This document shows positions 37,230-48,009 of a DNA stretch of 64,000 nt, piece after piece; the stretch's first letter is position 1; every line of letters starts with the position of its first letter. Source of the stretch: Drosophila pseudoobscura. Its lineage: Eukaryota; Arthropoda; Insecta; Diptera; Drosophilidae. A program made the translations under genes and the position numbers. The notes beneath the pieces are model-generated. The model ran no database searches and had not been told where the DNA came from. It saw only the letters and a list, made by a program, of their open reading frames with translations. The stretch lies in contig NC_046683.1 in NCBI RefSeq assembly GCF_009870125.1, positions 434,001-498,000 on the forward strand, written 5' to 3'.

Positions 37230-38602
37230 CTAGGTCCTGCTGCCGCTGCCGGACAGCTCGTCGTTAAGGAATCTGCTGTTGATCGGACTGAAAAGGCTGG
37301 TGTAGTAGAGCGGATGCGTGGTGATAATGCAGGACTTGCTGGTGGGTGTGGCAATGCCGGCCACGCAATCGCTGCCGTCGGGGCGGATCACGTATAGGAT
37401 GCTGGCACTACCGCGCAAGCATTCCACGCAGGATCCAGGCGGAGATCGAGGGCTGGCCGTTTTGGGGCTCACGCAGATGTGGTTGATATTGTCGATGCCT
37501 CTGACCGGACGGTTGATGCTCACACGATCGCAGGAGTCGAACGTGACGTTAGTCACCTCCCTCTCGAACCACGAGCAGTTCTCTTCTGTTCAATCGACAG
37601 GGAAAGCGTGTTGCATTAGGCCCCAAGCGGGAAGGACTGCAATGAAGTCACTCACCGTTCTTCTGGGAGAAACCCACGGCGATTAATTTGAGTCGGTTTT
37701 CCACGTCCACCTGCTTGCAGACCTCGGCAATGAACTCCCTGCTATAGCCATGGCTCATGTGGAGCAGCACGAGGTCGTTGTTATGGTACGTTATGTTCTG
37801 CGAATGTCAAGGGAAATAGTTTTATGTGAAGAAGCTCAGACTGTCCCTTCCGATTTAATTCATTAAAAACTAAATGCTGTTCCCATAAGGAATCTATTTG
37901 GAGCTCACATCGATCTCCAGAAGGTCCTTGAAGGGCTCTGATAAGCCCAGTCGTACATGGTTCGGGTCAGCTATAAAGGAGCCAGCGCATGCGGCTGAGG
38001 TGAGAGCAAAGTTCTCCTTGAGAAGAACGCCCGTACAGCGCATGACGTACGAGTCAAAAGTCAATGCGTTCAAGTACTGTAGGGAGACCACATGTCGATA
38101 GGGCTCGCGTTCCGGCTTCCGTTTCTGCTTTGGCTCTGACTCTGGGACCATTGGACCAACACCAGCGGGGCTTCTGTAGATGGAAGAAACTGTAGTTGGG
38201 CATGAACTAGGTGTATCTGGAAGCGGTCACCCACGAATCTGTAGTCGAGGACACTGTCTGAAGGTTGGGTGGTTTGTTGGGGCAGCAGACGAGCTCCATA
38301 TAAACACCAATTCCACACCCCACCACATCGTACAGCGTCATGTTGCCGGATTTAATATACAGCTCCACATTGGAACAGTTCTTGATGCCCAGGCAGCGGC
38401 TCTCGGGGTATCCGGGACGACTAGGGCACGGCTCCCCCTCTACTTAAGTGGAAGTCAGTGGCGGGATGAGTCCGGTGACACAAGGGAGGGGATATAGCAA
38501 AGGGTTTGATGTACCTGAAAGCGATATCTCTAGCTTGGGATAGGCTCCAGCGGAGAGCGTCATGAGAGCCGTCAGTAGAAGTCCAAGCTGCTTCCGTATC
38601 AT
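37230..38602 (-). CDS. Clip-domain serine protease homologue (catalytically dead), one clip domain
   Basis: Secreted pseudo-protease of 351 aa. Exons (minus): 38602-38515, 38439-38235, 38173-37909, 37797-37656, 37585-37230; all phases close when the GTGGGT donor at 38234 is used. MIRKQ begins a signal peptide of about 20 residues. The clip domain is about residues 31-85, with YIKSG and VCCP resembling the clip of the Hayan-like neighbour. In the protease-like domain His is lost (TSAAC for TAAHC), Asp is retained (HNNDLVLL), and the Ser loop is replaced by CVECLRG, followed by LYVIRPDGS and GIATPTSKSC. It shares that replacement block with the next gene downstream, so the two are tandem duplicates that lost catalysis before duplicating or by gene conversion. 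A role as an immune cascade cofactor is inference from family and position. Confidence 0.82.
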
Positions 38603-38630
38603 GTTGCGTTGGAAGTCGTAGCCGGCACAG

Positions 38631-38675
38631 AACTGAGAGCTTTGTTTCAATAATCAAAACCTGAAAATATATTAT
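38631..38675 (-). promoter_or_regulatory. Candidate TATA/Inr core promoter of the one-clip homologue
   Basis: On the minus strand a TATA-rich element (TATAATATATTTT, about 38663-38675) lies about 30 nt before CTCAGTTC (38631-38637), an Inr-like TCAGTT. This would start the transcript about 34 nt before the ATG at 38602. A GATAAG motif lies slightly upstream at about 38701-38706. Confidence 0.4.
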
Positions 38676-39737
38676 ATTATTCTTTGTCTCAAGTCATGGC
38701 TTATCACCAGCCTCCGATTCAGCGAATATGCGAGTAAACAAAGTGATGTGCATGGTAATAAGAACTAATTCTCAAAGTGGACACATATGAAAATAGAAAG
38801 ATATTATTCGTTTGAAACTCAAGAATTGAATGATAAGATTGTGAGAAATATTAGCTGGCATGGAGATTGTGTGAGTCTTTTTTCACGTATATTATTCATC
38901 ATTATACCCGGTGCTCATGGAGTTCAGATGTATATCCAATTCTTGATCAGAAGGATGCGTTTCCGAATCCACAAAGTATACATAGGAGTATATCAGGAAC
39001 CAGTATCCAAGAAAGAGCAAGTTTTGCTCGTATTTATGTTTATTTTATTTAATATATTCTTTGCTCATTGATTTTTTCGGCTACAAGAACAAAGTATAAT
39101 CATTATTTATTGTCCCTGGTATTCCTCTCAATCCTGACATTACACAGACAAAAAGTTCGAAGAGTTCATAGAGATCACAGGTATCTTTCTGTCGAGTCAT
39201 GTGTCCCTCTACAGAAGAGATCTGCAGTCTAGATATGTGCACATAATTTTGCTAGCGCACAGATCTCTTTAGTGTGTGGTGCAACAATGACGCCTGGTCA
39301 ATTTTTCTGGAGAAAGCGAATTCTGGATCATTTCAATCAAAATTCGGATTTCCGACTCCGATCCCGGATCCCGACTCATCGTTGCATGTGAAATGTGAGA
39401 GTCTGTTTGGGGCGGCGCCGACTCTTATCTATTAGATCACATGGGGTGCGGCGTTAAGGCCTTTCAATTAGCTTGAACGAAGATGACGCAGTTGGTCGGC
39501 GACAGGGAGAAACCCGGACTGTAAAAATAAATCTTTCTGTTTGATAAGCTACCCCTTACCCCTGTCCTGGCTGGGTTGTATTTCGGTTTTGGCACAAGGT
39601 TTGATTAGCGAAACAGGTTTGATAGGTTTCCAAAATGTTGAGTTCGACTTTCTTCTTTAATTTCAGGATCTAAGGCTAATAATACTACTGCAAATTGGGC
39701 TGCAGCAGGACGATCACAGTTGGGTTCCAAGCGAAAC
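38676..39737. other. Intergenic, no gene seen
   Basis: About 1.1 kb between the clip-protease cluster and the MBF2 genes. AT-rich with no ORF of interest. I see no repeat or site that I can support apart from the promoter motifs at its edges. Confidence 0.6.
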
Positions 39738-39743
39738 TTTTAT
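39738..39743 (-). terminator. Poly(A) signal of MBF2-family gene 1
   Basis: AATAAA on the minus strand about 50 nt after the stop codon at 39796. Confidence 0.55.
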
Positions 39744-39795
39744 TGTTGCTTTGTATACTGATCTGAAGGGAGTTCTGCTCCTCGGACCCCGCGCT

Positions 39796-40343
39796 CTAGT
39801 ATCCATAAATGAACGTTTCGTAGACGAAGCTGCGCGTCCCGTTGGAGGTGAGGAGTATCTCAGCAATGGTCTCGCCAATGCCACCTCTGGTCAGATAGCC
39901 GCCGGCATCGCTGGCCGTCGTGTCTACGTAGATCTCGATGCAGGTGAGGGTCACGCCCGTGCTCGACTCTGCGGGATAGCGCATCAGTACCTCGATGTCA
40001 ACGGCGGTGGCGAAGCTCTCGTCGTCGTAGTGGTTCACCACCAGGCGATCGCCTACGGGAATTTAGTTGAGTATTTAGTTCGATCCAAATCGATCATGAA
40101 TCGACTCCAATTCGTTCGAAACTCACCTGAGATGCGTTCCCCGCTGGTGAAGACTATATTACCCTTGGAGTGCTTCACCTTGTTCATCTCTGATAGCTCC
40201 ACCTCCGGATAGAGGTTGGTGAAGCGCTTGTCGTCTGTGACCGGAGAGATGTCCGAATAGTAGAAGTCACTGGCGCGGGCATGCGGCTGTCCCAGCACCG
40301 TCGCAGTCACCACGCACAGCATCAGGATAACAGGCAGCGACAT
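39796..40343 (-). CDS. Secreted MBF2-family protein 1
   Basis: Exons (minus) 40343-40127 and 40052-39796, 157 aa, intron of 74 bp. Begins with a signal peptide (MSLPVILMLCVVTATVLG). The second exon carries the MBF2-type module: GDRLV, then a Cys-containing strand (LTCIEIYVD), GGYLTRGGIG, and a final FVYETFIYGY. I recognise this layout from the insect MBF2 family (named for a Bombyx transcriptional activator, though most members are small secreted proteins). The function of the fly members is not established; several respond to immune challenge. It is paired with a second copy with the same intron position and phase and an equal second exon (257 nt). Probably CG15043 or CG15044 of D. melanogaster, by neighbourhood. 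The ATG is chosen over an in-frame GTG one codon before. Confidence 0.82.
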
Positions 40344-40480
40344 CACAGGCCAAAAATTTCACAGAATAAAGTTTGAAGAACAACAAAAATGGGAATCTGG
40401 GGGAGGTTCCAGTAGTGGCGGTGCTCTAATGCCTTCTGTTTCTTTTTGGGGTTTGGGTGTGCCTTAGCTGCGGGCCGCTT

Positions 40481-40488
40481 GTTTTATA
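40481..40488 (-). promoter_or_regulatory. TATA box of MBF2-family gene 1, with GATA sites
   Basis: TATAAAAC on the minus strand, about 140 bp before the ATG. GATAAG-type motifs sit just upstream (about 40496-40501 on the minus strand, 40519-40525 and 40541-40546 on the plus strand). GATA sites are typical of fat-body and gut enhancers in flies, so expression there is an inference. Confidence 0.5.
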
Positions 40489-40632
40489 CGCCCGTCCTTA
40501 TCGGCGGTCAGCCACGCAGATAAGGTTCGACAATTCGAACGATAAGCCCTAGAATTGGCTACGGCTCCTCGGCTTCTCTGCTCCCAGCCCATAATTGGCC
40601 ATAATTGTTCGTATTGCTCCTTGCACAATTTC

Positions 40633-40640
40633 TATAAATA
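40633..40640 (+). promoter_or_regulatory. Divergent plus-strand TATA box
   Basis: TATAAATA within CTATAAATAGGGC on the plus strand, 145 bp from the oppositely oriented TATA box of MBF2 gene 1. It would drive a plus-strand transcript starting near 40664. The only ORF downstream runs 40934-41434, of unknown reality. Confidence 0.35.
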
Positions 40641-40933
40641 GGGCATCCAGCTTTCGAGGGCCTAATCGGCATATCGCATCGCAACGGATCGTAACGCCTC
40701 CAATCGGATTCGATCGGAACATGCTGCCGTCAAATTACCGATTGCTTGAAGCGTGAGGCGAGTGTGACAATTTTAGGCAAGTGATTCACTCCCCTTTGGA
40801 TTTGGATGCTCTCCAACCACGAGTTACAGGGATCAACAGAGGATACTCTCGACAGCTAGTACTCCGAACGGAGAGTTCTGCATGAAAAAAAGATCACTCT
40901 CGGCAAGCGCTATCTCTCAACGTGCATAGTGCG

Positions 40934-41434
40934 ATGATTAATTTTGTCTCCCCCATCGTGGAGGGGTGTTTGTTTGCTTATTCGCTGACTCGTGGCAATC
41001 TTAACCTTGATATGCATAATGACAAACAATCAAATGAACAAATAAACCAATATACAAAGTCAAGTTGTTCGTCTACGCAAAATGAGTCGAGCGCCGCGGC
41101 GTCCCCGTTCCCGGCCCTGGCCCTGTCCATAGCACTATCGACTCGATCGATTGGGAGAAGTGGATACTTTCTGTTCAAAGAAGAAAGAGCCGCAAGTCAT
41201 TCACAACTCGTGACGCAACACGGAACTCCCATCGAAGCGGGGAGGCACATAAATGTAGATCCACCAAGATCTGCAGGAGTTCGGGGCGCTAATCAAATCG
41301 AAACGCCAAATCAGATCCAGATCCAGATTCAGGTGAGTGGCTGGCTCAGATTTACGGCTACGATGGCTGACATCTACTTCAAGTGGAAGGCGCGTGAGCA
41401 GCGACGAAAACAATTTCAAATTACTGAAGATTAG
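40934..41434 (+). CDS. Hypothetical ORF downstream of divergent TATA box
   Basis: 166-codon open frame starting MINFVSP, with no signal peptide and no recognised domain. Composition is Ser/Gln/Asn-rich in the middle and Lys/Arg-rich at the end. The only support is a good TATA box about 300 bp upstream on the same strand; ORFs of this size also occur by chance in this window. It lies between the two MBF2 genes on the opposite strand. Treat as a candidate only. Confidence 0.2.
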   Translation: MINFVSPIVEGCLFAYSLTRGNLNLDMHNDKQSNEQINQYTKSSCSSTQNESSAAASPFPALALSIALSTRSIGRSGYFLFKEERAASHSQLVTQHGTPIEAGRHINVDPPRSAGVRGANQIETPNQIQIQIQVSGWLRFTATMADIYFKWKAREQRRKQFQITED

Positions 41435-41609
41435 CGAATACCCCTCGATGGTGGATGGATGAAATATGATCCCGCCGCCTGGTATTCAATGACCGGTAAC
41501 TCGCTTCACTTTCAACATTTATGGGTACGTATATTTATATTGGATCATGCGACATGGTCTGTGCGACACATCTGTACAAACAGCGGTAGGGCAGCAACAG
41601 CAGGGTATC

Positions 41610-42180
41610 CTACTTTTGACCATAGTACTGGGCCTGGTACGAGAAGTTGCGGGTCTGGCTGGCCTCGAGAATGATCGAGATGAACCGCTGTCCGATGCCT
41701 CCGGCCACCACGTAGGCGTTGCCCTCGCTGTTGTCCTGGGTGCAGATCAGCTCCACGTAAGTGACGATCGCTCCAGCGCCTTCCTCCGGGTACGTCAACT
41801 GCACGCTCACATCCTGGGAAGCCGGATAGCTGAACACATCGGCACCCTGGGCTACCAAGCTGTCGCCTGAAAGTATGCAATTGTTAGCCTCGATCGCAGC
41901 CTGCTTTTGGGGTGAGTGGAGGGAGAAGGTACTGACTGGTCACGCGGGCGCCGAGAGTGTAGCGCACGGACTCGACACCACCGCGGGCAGTGGCCGGCTG
42001 CTTTGCTAGACGCTGGATCTTCAGCCCCGGGTGCTGCGCGGCAAACAAGCGCACGTTCTTTACCACGGTGATCTCGCGCAGGGTGCTGCTGTCCAAAGGC
42101 AGCTGGCGGGCGGGACTGGCGGCCGCAAGGCAGCCGAAGAGGGCTATCAGCAAACACAGACTCAGACTCAGCTTGCACAT
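41610..42180 (-). CDS. Secreted MBF2-family protein 2
   Basis: Exons (minus) 42180-41937 and 41866-41610, 166 aa, intron of 70 bp with a GTCAGT donor. It starts with a signal peptide (MCKLSLSLCLLIALFGCLAA). The mature part has a variable N-terminal region and then the MBF2-type module: DSLV, YVELICTQDN, AYVVAGGIGQ and a terminal FSYQAQYYGQ. The second exon has exactly the length of that in the neighbouring copy, and the intron is in the same place, so the two are tandem duplicates. Extracellular; the molecular role is unknown. An in-frame Met 35 codons upstream (at 42285) is rejected, because it would bury the signal peptide and lies too close to the TATA box. Confidence 0.82.
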
Positions 42181-42302
42181 TATGAGGGATTGGGAATCGA
42201 ATCGAATCGGATTGCTCTTGAAGATAAAAAAAAACGTGGCTACTCCAGTGGTTTCGGCGAATGTAAGTCGCGGAATGATAGCCAAAGTCTGGCTGCGTTT
42301 AC

Positions 42303-42310
42303 TATTTATA
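42303..42310 (-). promoter_or_regulatory. TATA box of MBF2-family gene 2
   Basis: TATAAATA (followed by GT) on the minus strand, about 125 bp before the ATG at 42180. Both MBF2 genes thus have canonical TATA promoters, which fits strongly induced or tissue-specific genes. Confidence 0.6.
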
Positions 42311-44974
42311 CTAGGGCCCTCCGACTAAGTGGAGAGGTCTTTGATTTGATTCGCTTTGGCGTGACACACCCTGCCCCGCTTCCGGCTCCGGCTCCGGCTG
42401 TGGCGGCTGTGGCGGTGGCATCGCCAGCGTCAAAGTCTCCTTATCGCCCGTTTGCCAATTTCGAGTGGAGCAACTGACAACAATGTCTAATCCCAGCCAC
42501 AGCGAAGCGGCTGCTCATCCGACGTGGGGATACCTTGCCAGCAGATCCGCAGAGTCAGAGAGTACCGCAGGTTCCCTCGTCGAAGACAGAATGGCGTTGC
42601 CCGGTGGAAGGGTAGCAGCAATAATACTGATAACACGTCCCCAGAACCAGGCCCACTTCACTCAATTAAATGGAACAATTTTGGTGTTATTGCGTTCAGA
42701 TCTAATCAAGGGTTCCACTCCGCCCTCCCCCCGATCGTGTCTCTATGGTGTATAGGGTATAGGCTCATGTTTAGCCAGATGATAACAGACCAGACCCATC
42801 GGAAGACCCATCAGTCATCATCCGTAAACAACAAACACCCGGAGAATTGTTCTGTTTTGATGAGTGATGGAAATGTATCGCAACGTCATGGCCCAACCAC
42901 TGGTTCCTCCGCTACGAACAATTTTTCCCAGAACTTTATCTGCAGTGGTCTTCCCAGGAACTTGGTAAATCGAGCACCTTCTGGAGGGGCCATGGCCATG
43001 CTCCACCATCAGCATTTCCAATCACTTCGGCCAGCAATTGCGAATCGATGTTGTTGAGTTGATTAAAGTATCAGTTCTAAATAATTTTCTTAAATTAAGA
43101 TCCACTTGTGGATCCCATTATACCACCGGGTGCACTCTGCCTAACCGACGGTTCATTTGAAATATATGTACATATGATTACAGATTATAGTCTGAAGATC
43201 TGCATGAATACATTCATTCCTCAGTCCCGCTTGAAATGAACGACTAATTTAGAATGAGAGCTCGACCGCTCGCCTGTGTCTTTCGTTCAGAAGAGATTCT
43301 CTGTTGCAGATATGATTCCTCTCCACTCAGCGCTTTGGATGAGGGCGACTGGGGGCACGTTACACACATATCTTACATTTGGCATAGATAGGAAAAAAAT
43401 AATGCTATATATAGGCTTTACAAGATAAAGTGTTTAAAAACGTGTTTATTTCTATGCTATTATTCAGACTTATTCGATAGCTCTAGAGTTACATTTCAAT
43501 GTAAAATATTGTTTTAAAAAATCGTACACTATAAGCAGTACCGTTAGATGTTGGCCAGTCGATAGGTTGATCGGATTCGGATTTACGGATTACGACTACG
43601 ATTGCTTAGTACAAAGAGTATAACCGAGAACGAAAAAAACGATGGTTAAATGAAAGCTTTTTCTTTATCTCTGGTGGTTCCGTAGCTGGGGACTTGATTG
43701 GATACCGGACTGGACGCCTGGACTGGAATGTGATAGCATCATCATCATCGAAACTTGGAAAGTAGTACTCATATAAGTAACTGAATCAGAATTACAGTAA
43801 TAGTAAAGCATATACGACTAAGCACATTTACATCGATTTTCGTTTTGTTTTGTTTTGTTTTGTGTGCAGGGTTGGCAATCATAGGCAAACAAAAAAATCT
43901 GCGACCCGCTGTCATATTCTATCTCGAATCTCTATTGCACAACGACTTCCTCCCTCAATCGCCATCTCCCTCGCTTTCATCTCCATCTATCGCATTCTCT
44001 CACTCTCACTCAGGCGCACTAGTAAAGCATGATAGGGGGGACATGAGCATGGCCATTCCTATAGCATAGAGGCCCTGGGTCCTGATTGTTGTGGTTGATT
44101 GATTGATTGAAAATGGCAATGACAAATATTGAGATTTCTCGATTGATATACTCGTATCTAAAATATCCTGGCAAGCTTTTCATTTCTTTCGGAATAGCCT
44201 CACATTCACTGCCTCTTTCCTCATTATTCATGTATCGTACTTTTGTATCATTTCGTAAATTTCGAGTCTAAATTTTGAATATTGCTATTCTAACATTTAG
44301 TCATAAAGGTGATCTTGAAGATCCTAAACAATACTTGGCATTGGGATGGCTATCCCTATTCCTATTACAACTGACTATGAATATTGAATGTGTCACGAGT
44401 AACATTATTTATAAGACGGATTTTAAACATGGTTATATATGAATTACAATGCTCGAAGAATATCTTGTACAATTTCCAGGCAACACACAATGTTATCCGG
44501 GACTACACCACTGCCCTACTCCCCCCTCCCCCCTTCCCATCACAATTTGATTTGAAATCATGAATATCGTTTTCCAAATTTCGTGTACAAGTAATATCAT
44601 TGAAATGTGTCTTAAAGTGCGTCTCCCTAATATCCCATGGCATTTGATGCCTTGGTCGAGCCCGAGGCCCCCTGCCGACAGGATGCCTACGTCATGTGCC
44701 TCCTGCCATAACAGTGCGTTTCAAAAATGTCTGTCTCTGTGTGTATATCTGTATGTATATGCGCTAAAAAACCAACAACAATTCCATTTCTCATTTTCAC
44801 TAAATTGCTTTTGTCTAAAATCTGGCTCGTCCCTTCCCCCTCGACGGCTCTCACGCGCACGGCCTTGGTGAAACCCTATTGAGATTTTGCATTCTCTCCT
44901 CCGTTGCGTACTCCTCCATTTTCGTACGCCTTCCTCTGCTTCTCCTCCTCAAGCTTCTCCGTGGGACTGTCGTC
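42311..44974. other. Intergenic, including the probable 3' UTR of Pgant7
   Basis: 2.7 kb with no supported coding sequence. A (TTTTG)n run is at 43842-43863. The 3' UTR of Pgant7 must start at 44974 going left; its end is not fixed. Several minus-strand AATAAA-like sites occur, for example near 43446. Confidence 0.55.
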
Positions 44975-46869
44975 TTACCAGCGCGGACGTATCTCCTTGA
45001 ACCACCATTGCTGATAGCTGTCGTTAACATCGCAGTGACCCAGCGTGAGCTGCTGCGTGGTGGGGTGCAGGGCCATGCACTTCTTATGGACGCGGTGCAT
45101 GAGATGCTTGGTGTGGTCGTTGTATTGCCAGGGTCCGTCGACGGTACCTAGACGGCAGACGGCCAGCTTAATGCCTTGGCGATCCGCTTCGACGCAGCGC
45201 TCACCGACGCCCAATTGGCCGGCGGCGTTCAAGCGCACGAGCTGATTGTTGCCGCCTCCGTGGCAGTAGGTGAGGCCCATGATGGCCGGCGGCTGGTGTC
45301 CCATGGAGTCAAGGCAGCCGTCTGAGGCCACCGAGCGCAGCTCGCCCCAGTGGAGGTTGGCCGGCAGGCCGGGGAACTTGTCATAGACGTCGTAGGCGAT
45401 GTGGTCCATGAACCACTGGAAGGATTTGCAGCCGAGGCGCTTCTTCAGAGCCAACTGCTCGGTGATGTCGCCCATGTCCAGGTAGCGAGCCAGCGGCTCG
45501 CGCGTATAGAAGTACTCCTTGTGCGTATCGTCGAACCACGTCTCAATCACACGTTTGTAGTTGATAGTGATCAGCGGTCCCTTCTTCTTGCTGGCCAGCT
45601 TGCCGAAGTTGTATGGCATGAAACCACGATAGACGTGGCCGACGCGCGAGCACGGCACCCACTCGATGCTGCCACCGCACTGCCAGATCTTAAAGCTAAG
45701 CTCAAAGTTCTCGCCACCCCACACCAGCAGGCCGGGATCGTAGGCGCCCAGCTCCAGGAAGTACTCGCGGTTAATGGCAAACAGCCCACCGGCATGCGTC
45801 GGACTTCGGTACGGCTCCGAGTTGTGAGCTCGTCGTCGCTGCTCGCGGCGAGGCACCTCGTTCTCCTTGTACAGCATGCCCCACTCGAAGATGCCGCGGA
45901 AGTGGTTGTCCGTCCCGTAAACGGGCCGGTACTCGAAGTTCTTGTGGTCGATGCCGTCGATGATGGGCACAGTCATCACGGTGCGGTCACGGTAGATGGG
46001 CGCCAGCAGCGGTGGAAGCCAGTTGAGGTTCACCTCGCAGTGGGCATCGAGGAACACAATAACCTCACCTGTCGCCTCCATGGCTCCACGGGATCGCGTC
46101 CGGATGAGGCCCTCGCGCTCCTTATTGCGTATGATTTTAACCAGGCCATTGAACTGCTTCGAGTACTCGTCCAGGTGGCTGCGCAGATCCTCCTTGTCCG
46201 AGTAGTCGTCCACGAGGATAATCTCGTGAAGCATGTGCTTGGGCGAGCGGTCAATCACCGAGTGGACAGTGCGCATCAGCACCGAGAAGCCTTCGTTGTG
46301 GAAGACGATAATGACGCTGGTACGTGGCAGGTCGTATGGGTAGTCCCAGTGCTTGCACTCTTCGAGGCGCGTGTCGCGCACTGACCGATGCATGGAAATA
46401 TCATTGGAGCAGGCGATGTTCATCCCATACTCCATCTCGGAGTCATCCGCAACGTTCTTTTTGTCCGGCGACAGGGTATGGGCCTCCCCGTTCTCCCCGG
46501 GTCCGCTACGTGGCTTCAGATCTTTCGGCTCGAAGTTACCAAGCCCTGCAAAAATATACATAAGTGCATGCTCATACTAGAATGATACTCGAAATGGATA
46601 TGGGGCACCAGTTGTTCAAACAGTGCCACCACCGGTGGCGGGGCCGGGAGTTATGTTCGCTTACCTTCGACTAGCTTGGGTACTTCGCGGGGCCGTCCCT
46701 CCAGCCGTTGGTGACTGAACTTGGGGCCGCCGAAACGAGAGTGATAGGCCTCCTCAACGCGCTTGTGGTGGTCGCTCCAGTTGGCCAAAAGGTAGAGCAG
46801 CGGTAAGATGACCAGCAGGCACAGGGCCACCCGGCAGATGCGGCCGCTGCGAATGTGGCTAACACGCAT
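44975..46869 (-). CDS. Pgant7: Polypeptide N-acetylgalactosaminyltransferase 7
   Basis: Golgi type II membrane enzyme that adds GalNAc from UDP-GalNAc to Ser/Thr, prefers acceptors already carrying GalNAc, and so acts in mucin-type O-glycosylation. Exons (minus) 46869-46665 and 46545-44975, 591 aa. Residues 12-30 are the membrane anchor. The GT-A catalytic domain runs about 143-360, with the DxH metal-binding motif at 235-237 (LDAHCE) and the Gal/GalNAc-T motif WGGEN at 344-348. The C-terminal ricin-type lectin domain is about 465-591, ending QQWWFKEIRPRW. The MRVSHIRSG start matches the fly protein as I remember it; an in-frame Met 25 codons upstream (46944) is less likely because it would lengthen the cytosolic tail. 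Sequence identity to D. melanogaster Pgant7 looks very high. A long plus-strand ORF at 45350-46384 is its antisense shadow. Confidence 0.95.
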
Positions 46870-47410
46870 CTTTGTACCAGTTCTCAGCGCTTGGCTCTCT
46901 CCACGCCCCTCGGCGATTCTGTTGACGTGTCTAAGCGCGGCCACACGACCACCAATGTAAGAGCAATAAAAGCCACCAAGAAGCCGAAGCCGGACCGTGA
47001 TTAGAGTAAGTTAACGCCTCGCGATGCGGCTCACAGAATTTTTTGTTCAAATGGCCGCTGCTGCTGCTTCTATTGACTGCTGATGGTGTGCGTGATTTAC
47101 CTGTGCTCCTGCATGTATGTCTGTGTTAGCGAGAGAATTACCAGGTGATCAAAAGACTCTCACCGACAATGACAAGTGAGCGTAGCGGCTCGAAAGAATT
47201 ACTAAATGGCCGATGGCGGATTCTAATTGCAGTGAGATGTCGATCGCTTTGCCAGTTCTATAGTTTTTGAATGCCGAACCGCTCTGTCAGACGCGTTCCT
47301 GTGACAAACTTTTATAAGTGCAATAATGCAACAATACAGCGGTGTAAACGTAAACAAAAAATAGGTGTTCAACTGGTCACAAATTGCTAAAACGGAAGGA
47401 AAAAGAAGGT

Positions 47411-47600
47411 GTGGACAACGGGCAACACGGCCCAGAAAATGCAAACGCATGCAACGTAAAACCCACCCCATTTGGCCAATATACCATGAAAGGAAGCTAA
47501 TAGAGAGGGTATGGACAACAGGCAACAAGGCCCAGAAAGTGGAACGCATGCAAGGTGAAATCCACCTCATCTGCCCAATATACCTTGAAGACATAATCAT
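47411..47600. repeat. Tandem duplication, period about 99 bp
   Basis: Two imperfect direct copies beginning TGTGGACAAC (47411) and TATGGACAAC (47510). They share GGCAACA(C/A)GGCCCAGAAA, an ACGCATGCAA block, a CCACC-CAT block and CCAATATACC. Identity is about 80 percent by eye. Not clearly coding. Confidence 0.75.
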
Positions 47601-47838
47601 TCATTCAAAATTACGACTCATTTTTTCGTCGCAGGAGAGAGCACTTACTTTACTTCTCGCTTTACTTATTTTTATTAAACGTCATTTAGCTAATTTTCAA
47701 TCACTTTTTTTTTACCCGGCGCATGTGAGACTGGACTGGAAACTCTAGGCATCAGTATAAACTAATATAAATGAAGTGCAAAACGGAATTTAATTTACTC
47801 ACAGTTACAAAAGCCTAGCAGTGTGGACATTTTACAAC

Positions 47839-47848
47839 CAGTGTGACC
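47839..47848 (-). promoter_or_regulatory. Motif 1 (M1BP)-like promoter element
   Basis: CAGTGTGACC on the plus strand, that is GGTCACACTG on the minus strand, matches Drosophila core-promoter Motif 1. A degenerate copy, CAGTGTGGAC, lies at 47818-47827. It is about 970 bp before the Pgant7 start codon, so it could mark that gene's upstream promoter if there is a 5' UTR intron. Confidence 0.4.
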
Positions 47849-48009
47849 TGCTACACTTTCCATTAGTTCGATAAGTAAATTGCTTATCTTTATTTATAAA
47901 TAAAAAGACCCCGATATCTTTCAAGTTTAATAATTTTAATGGAGTGTATTTTATTATCGACTAATGTACATTGACTTAATGTTTCTCTGTCCATGTTCGA
48001 AAACCAAAT

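Noticed and set aside
42524-43057. Plus-strand ORF of 177 codons
   Set aside because: No recognisable domain or promoter. Length is within the range of chance ORFs seen elsewhere in this window.
45350-46384. Plus-strand ORF of 344 codons
   Set aside because: Exact antisense of the Pgant7 catalytic exon; no family resemblance, and its openness follows from the codon bias of the real gene.
46870-46944. Upstream in-frame Met for Pgant7 (25 extra residues)
   Set aside because: The known fly protein begins at MRV with the anchor soon after; the extra residues look like translated UTR.
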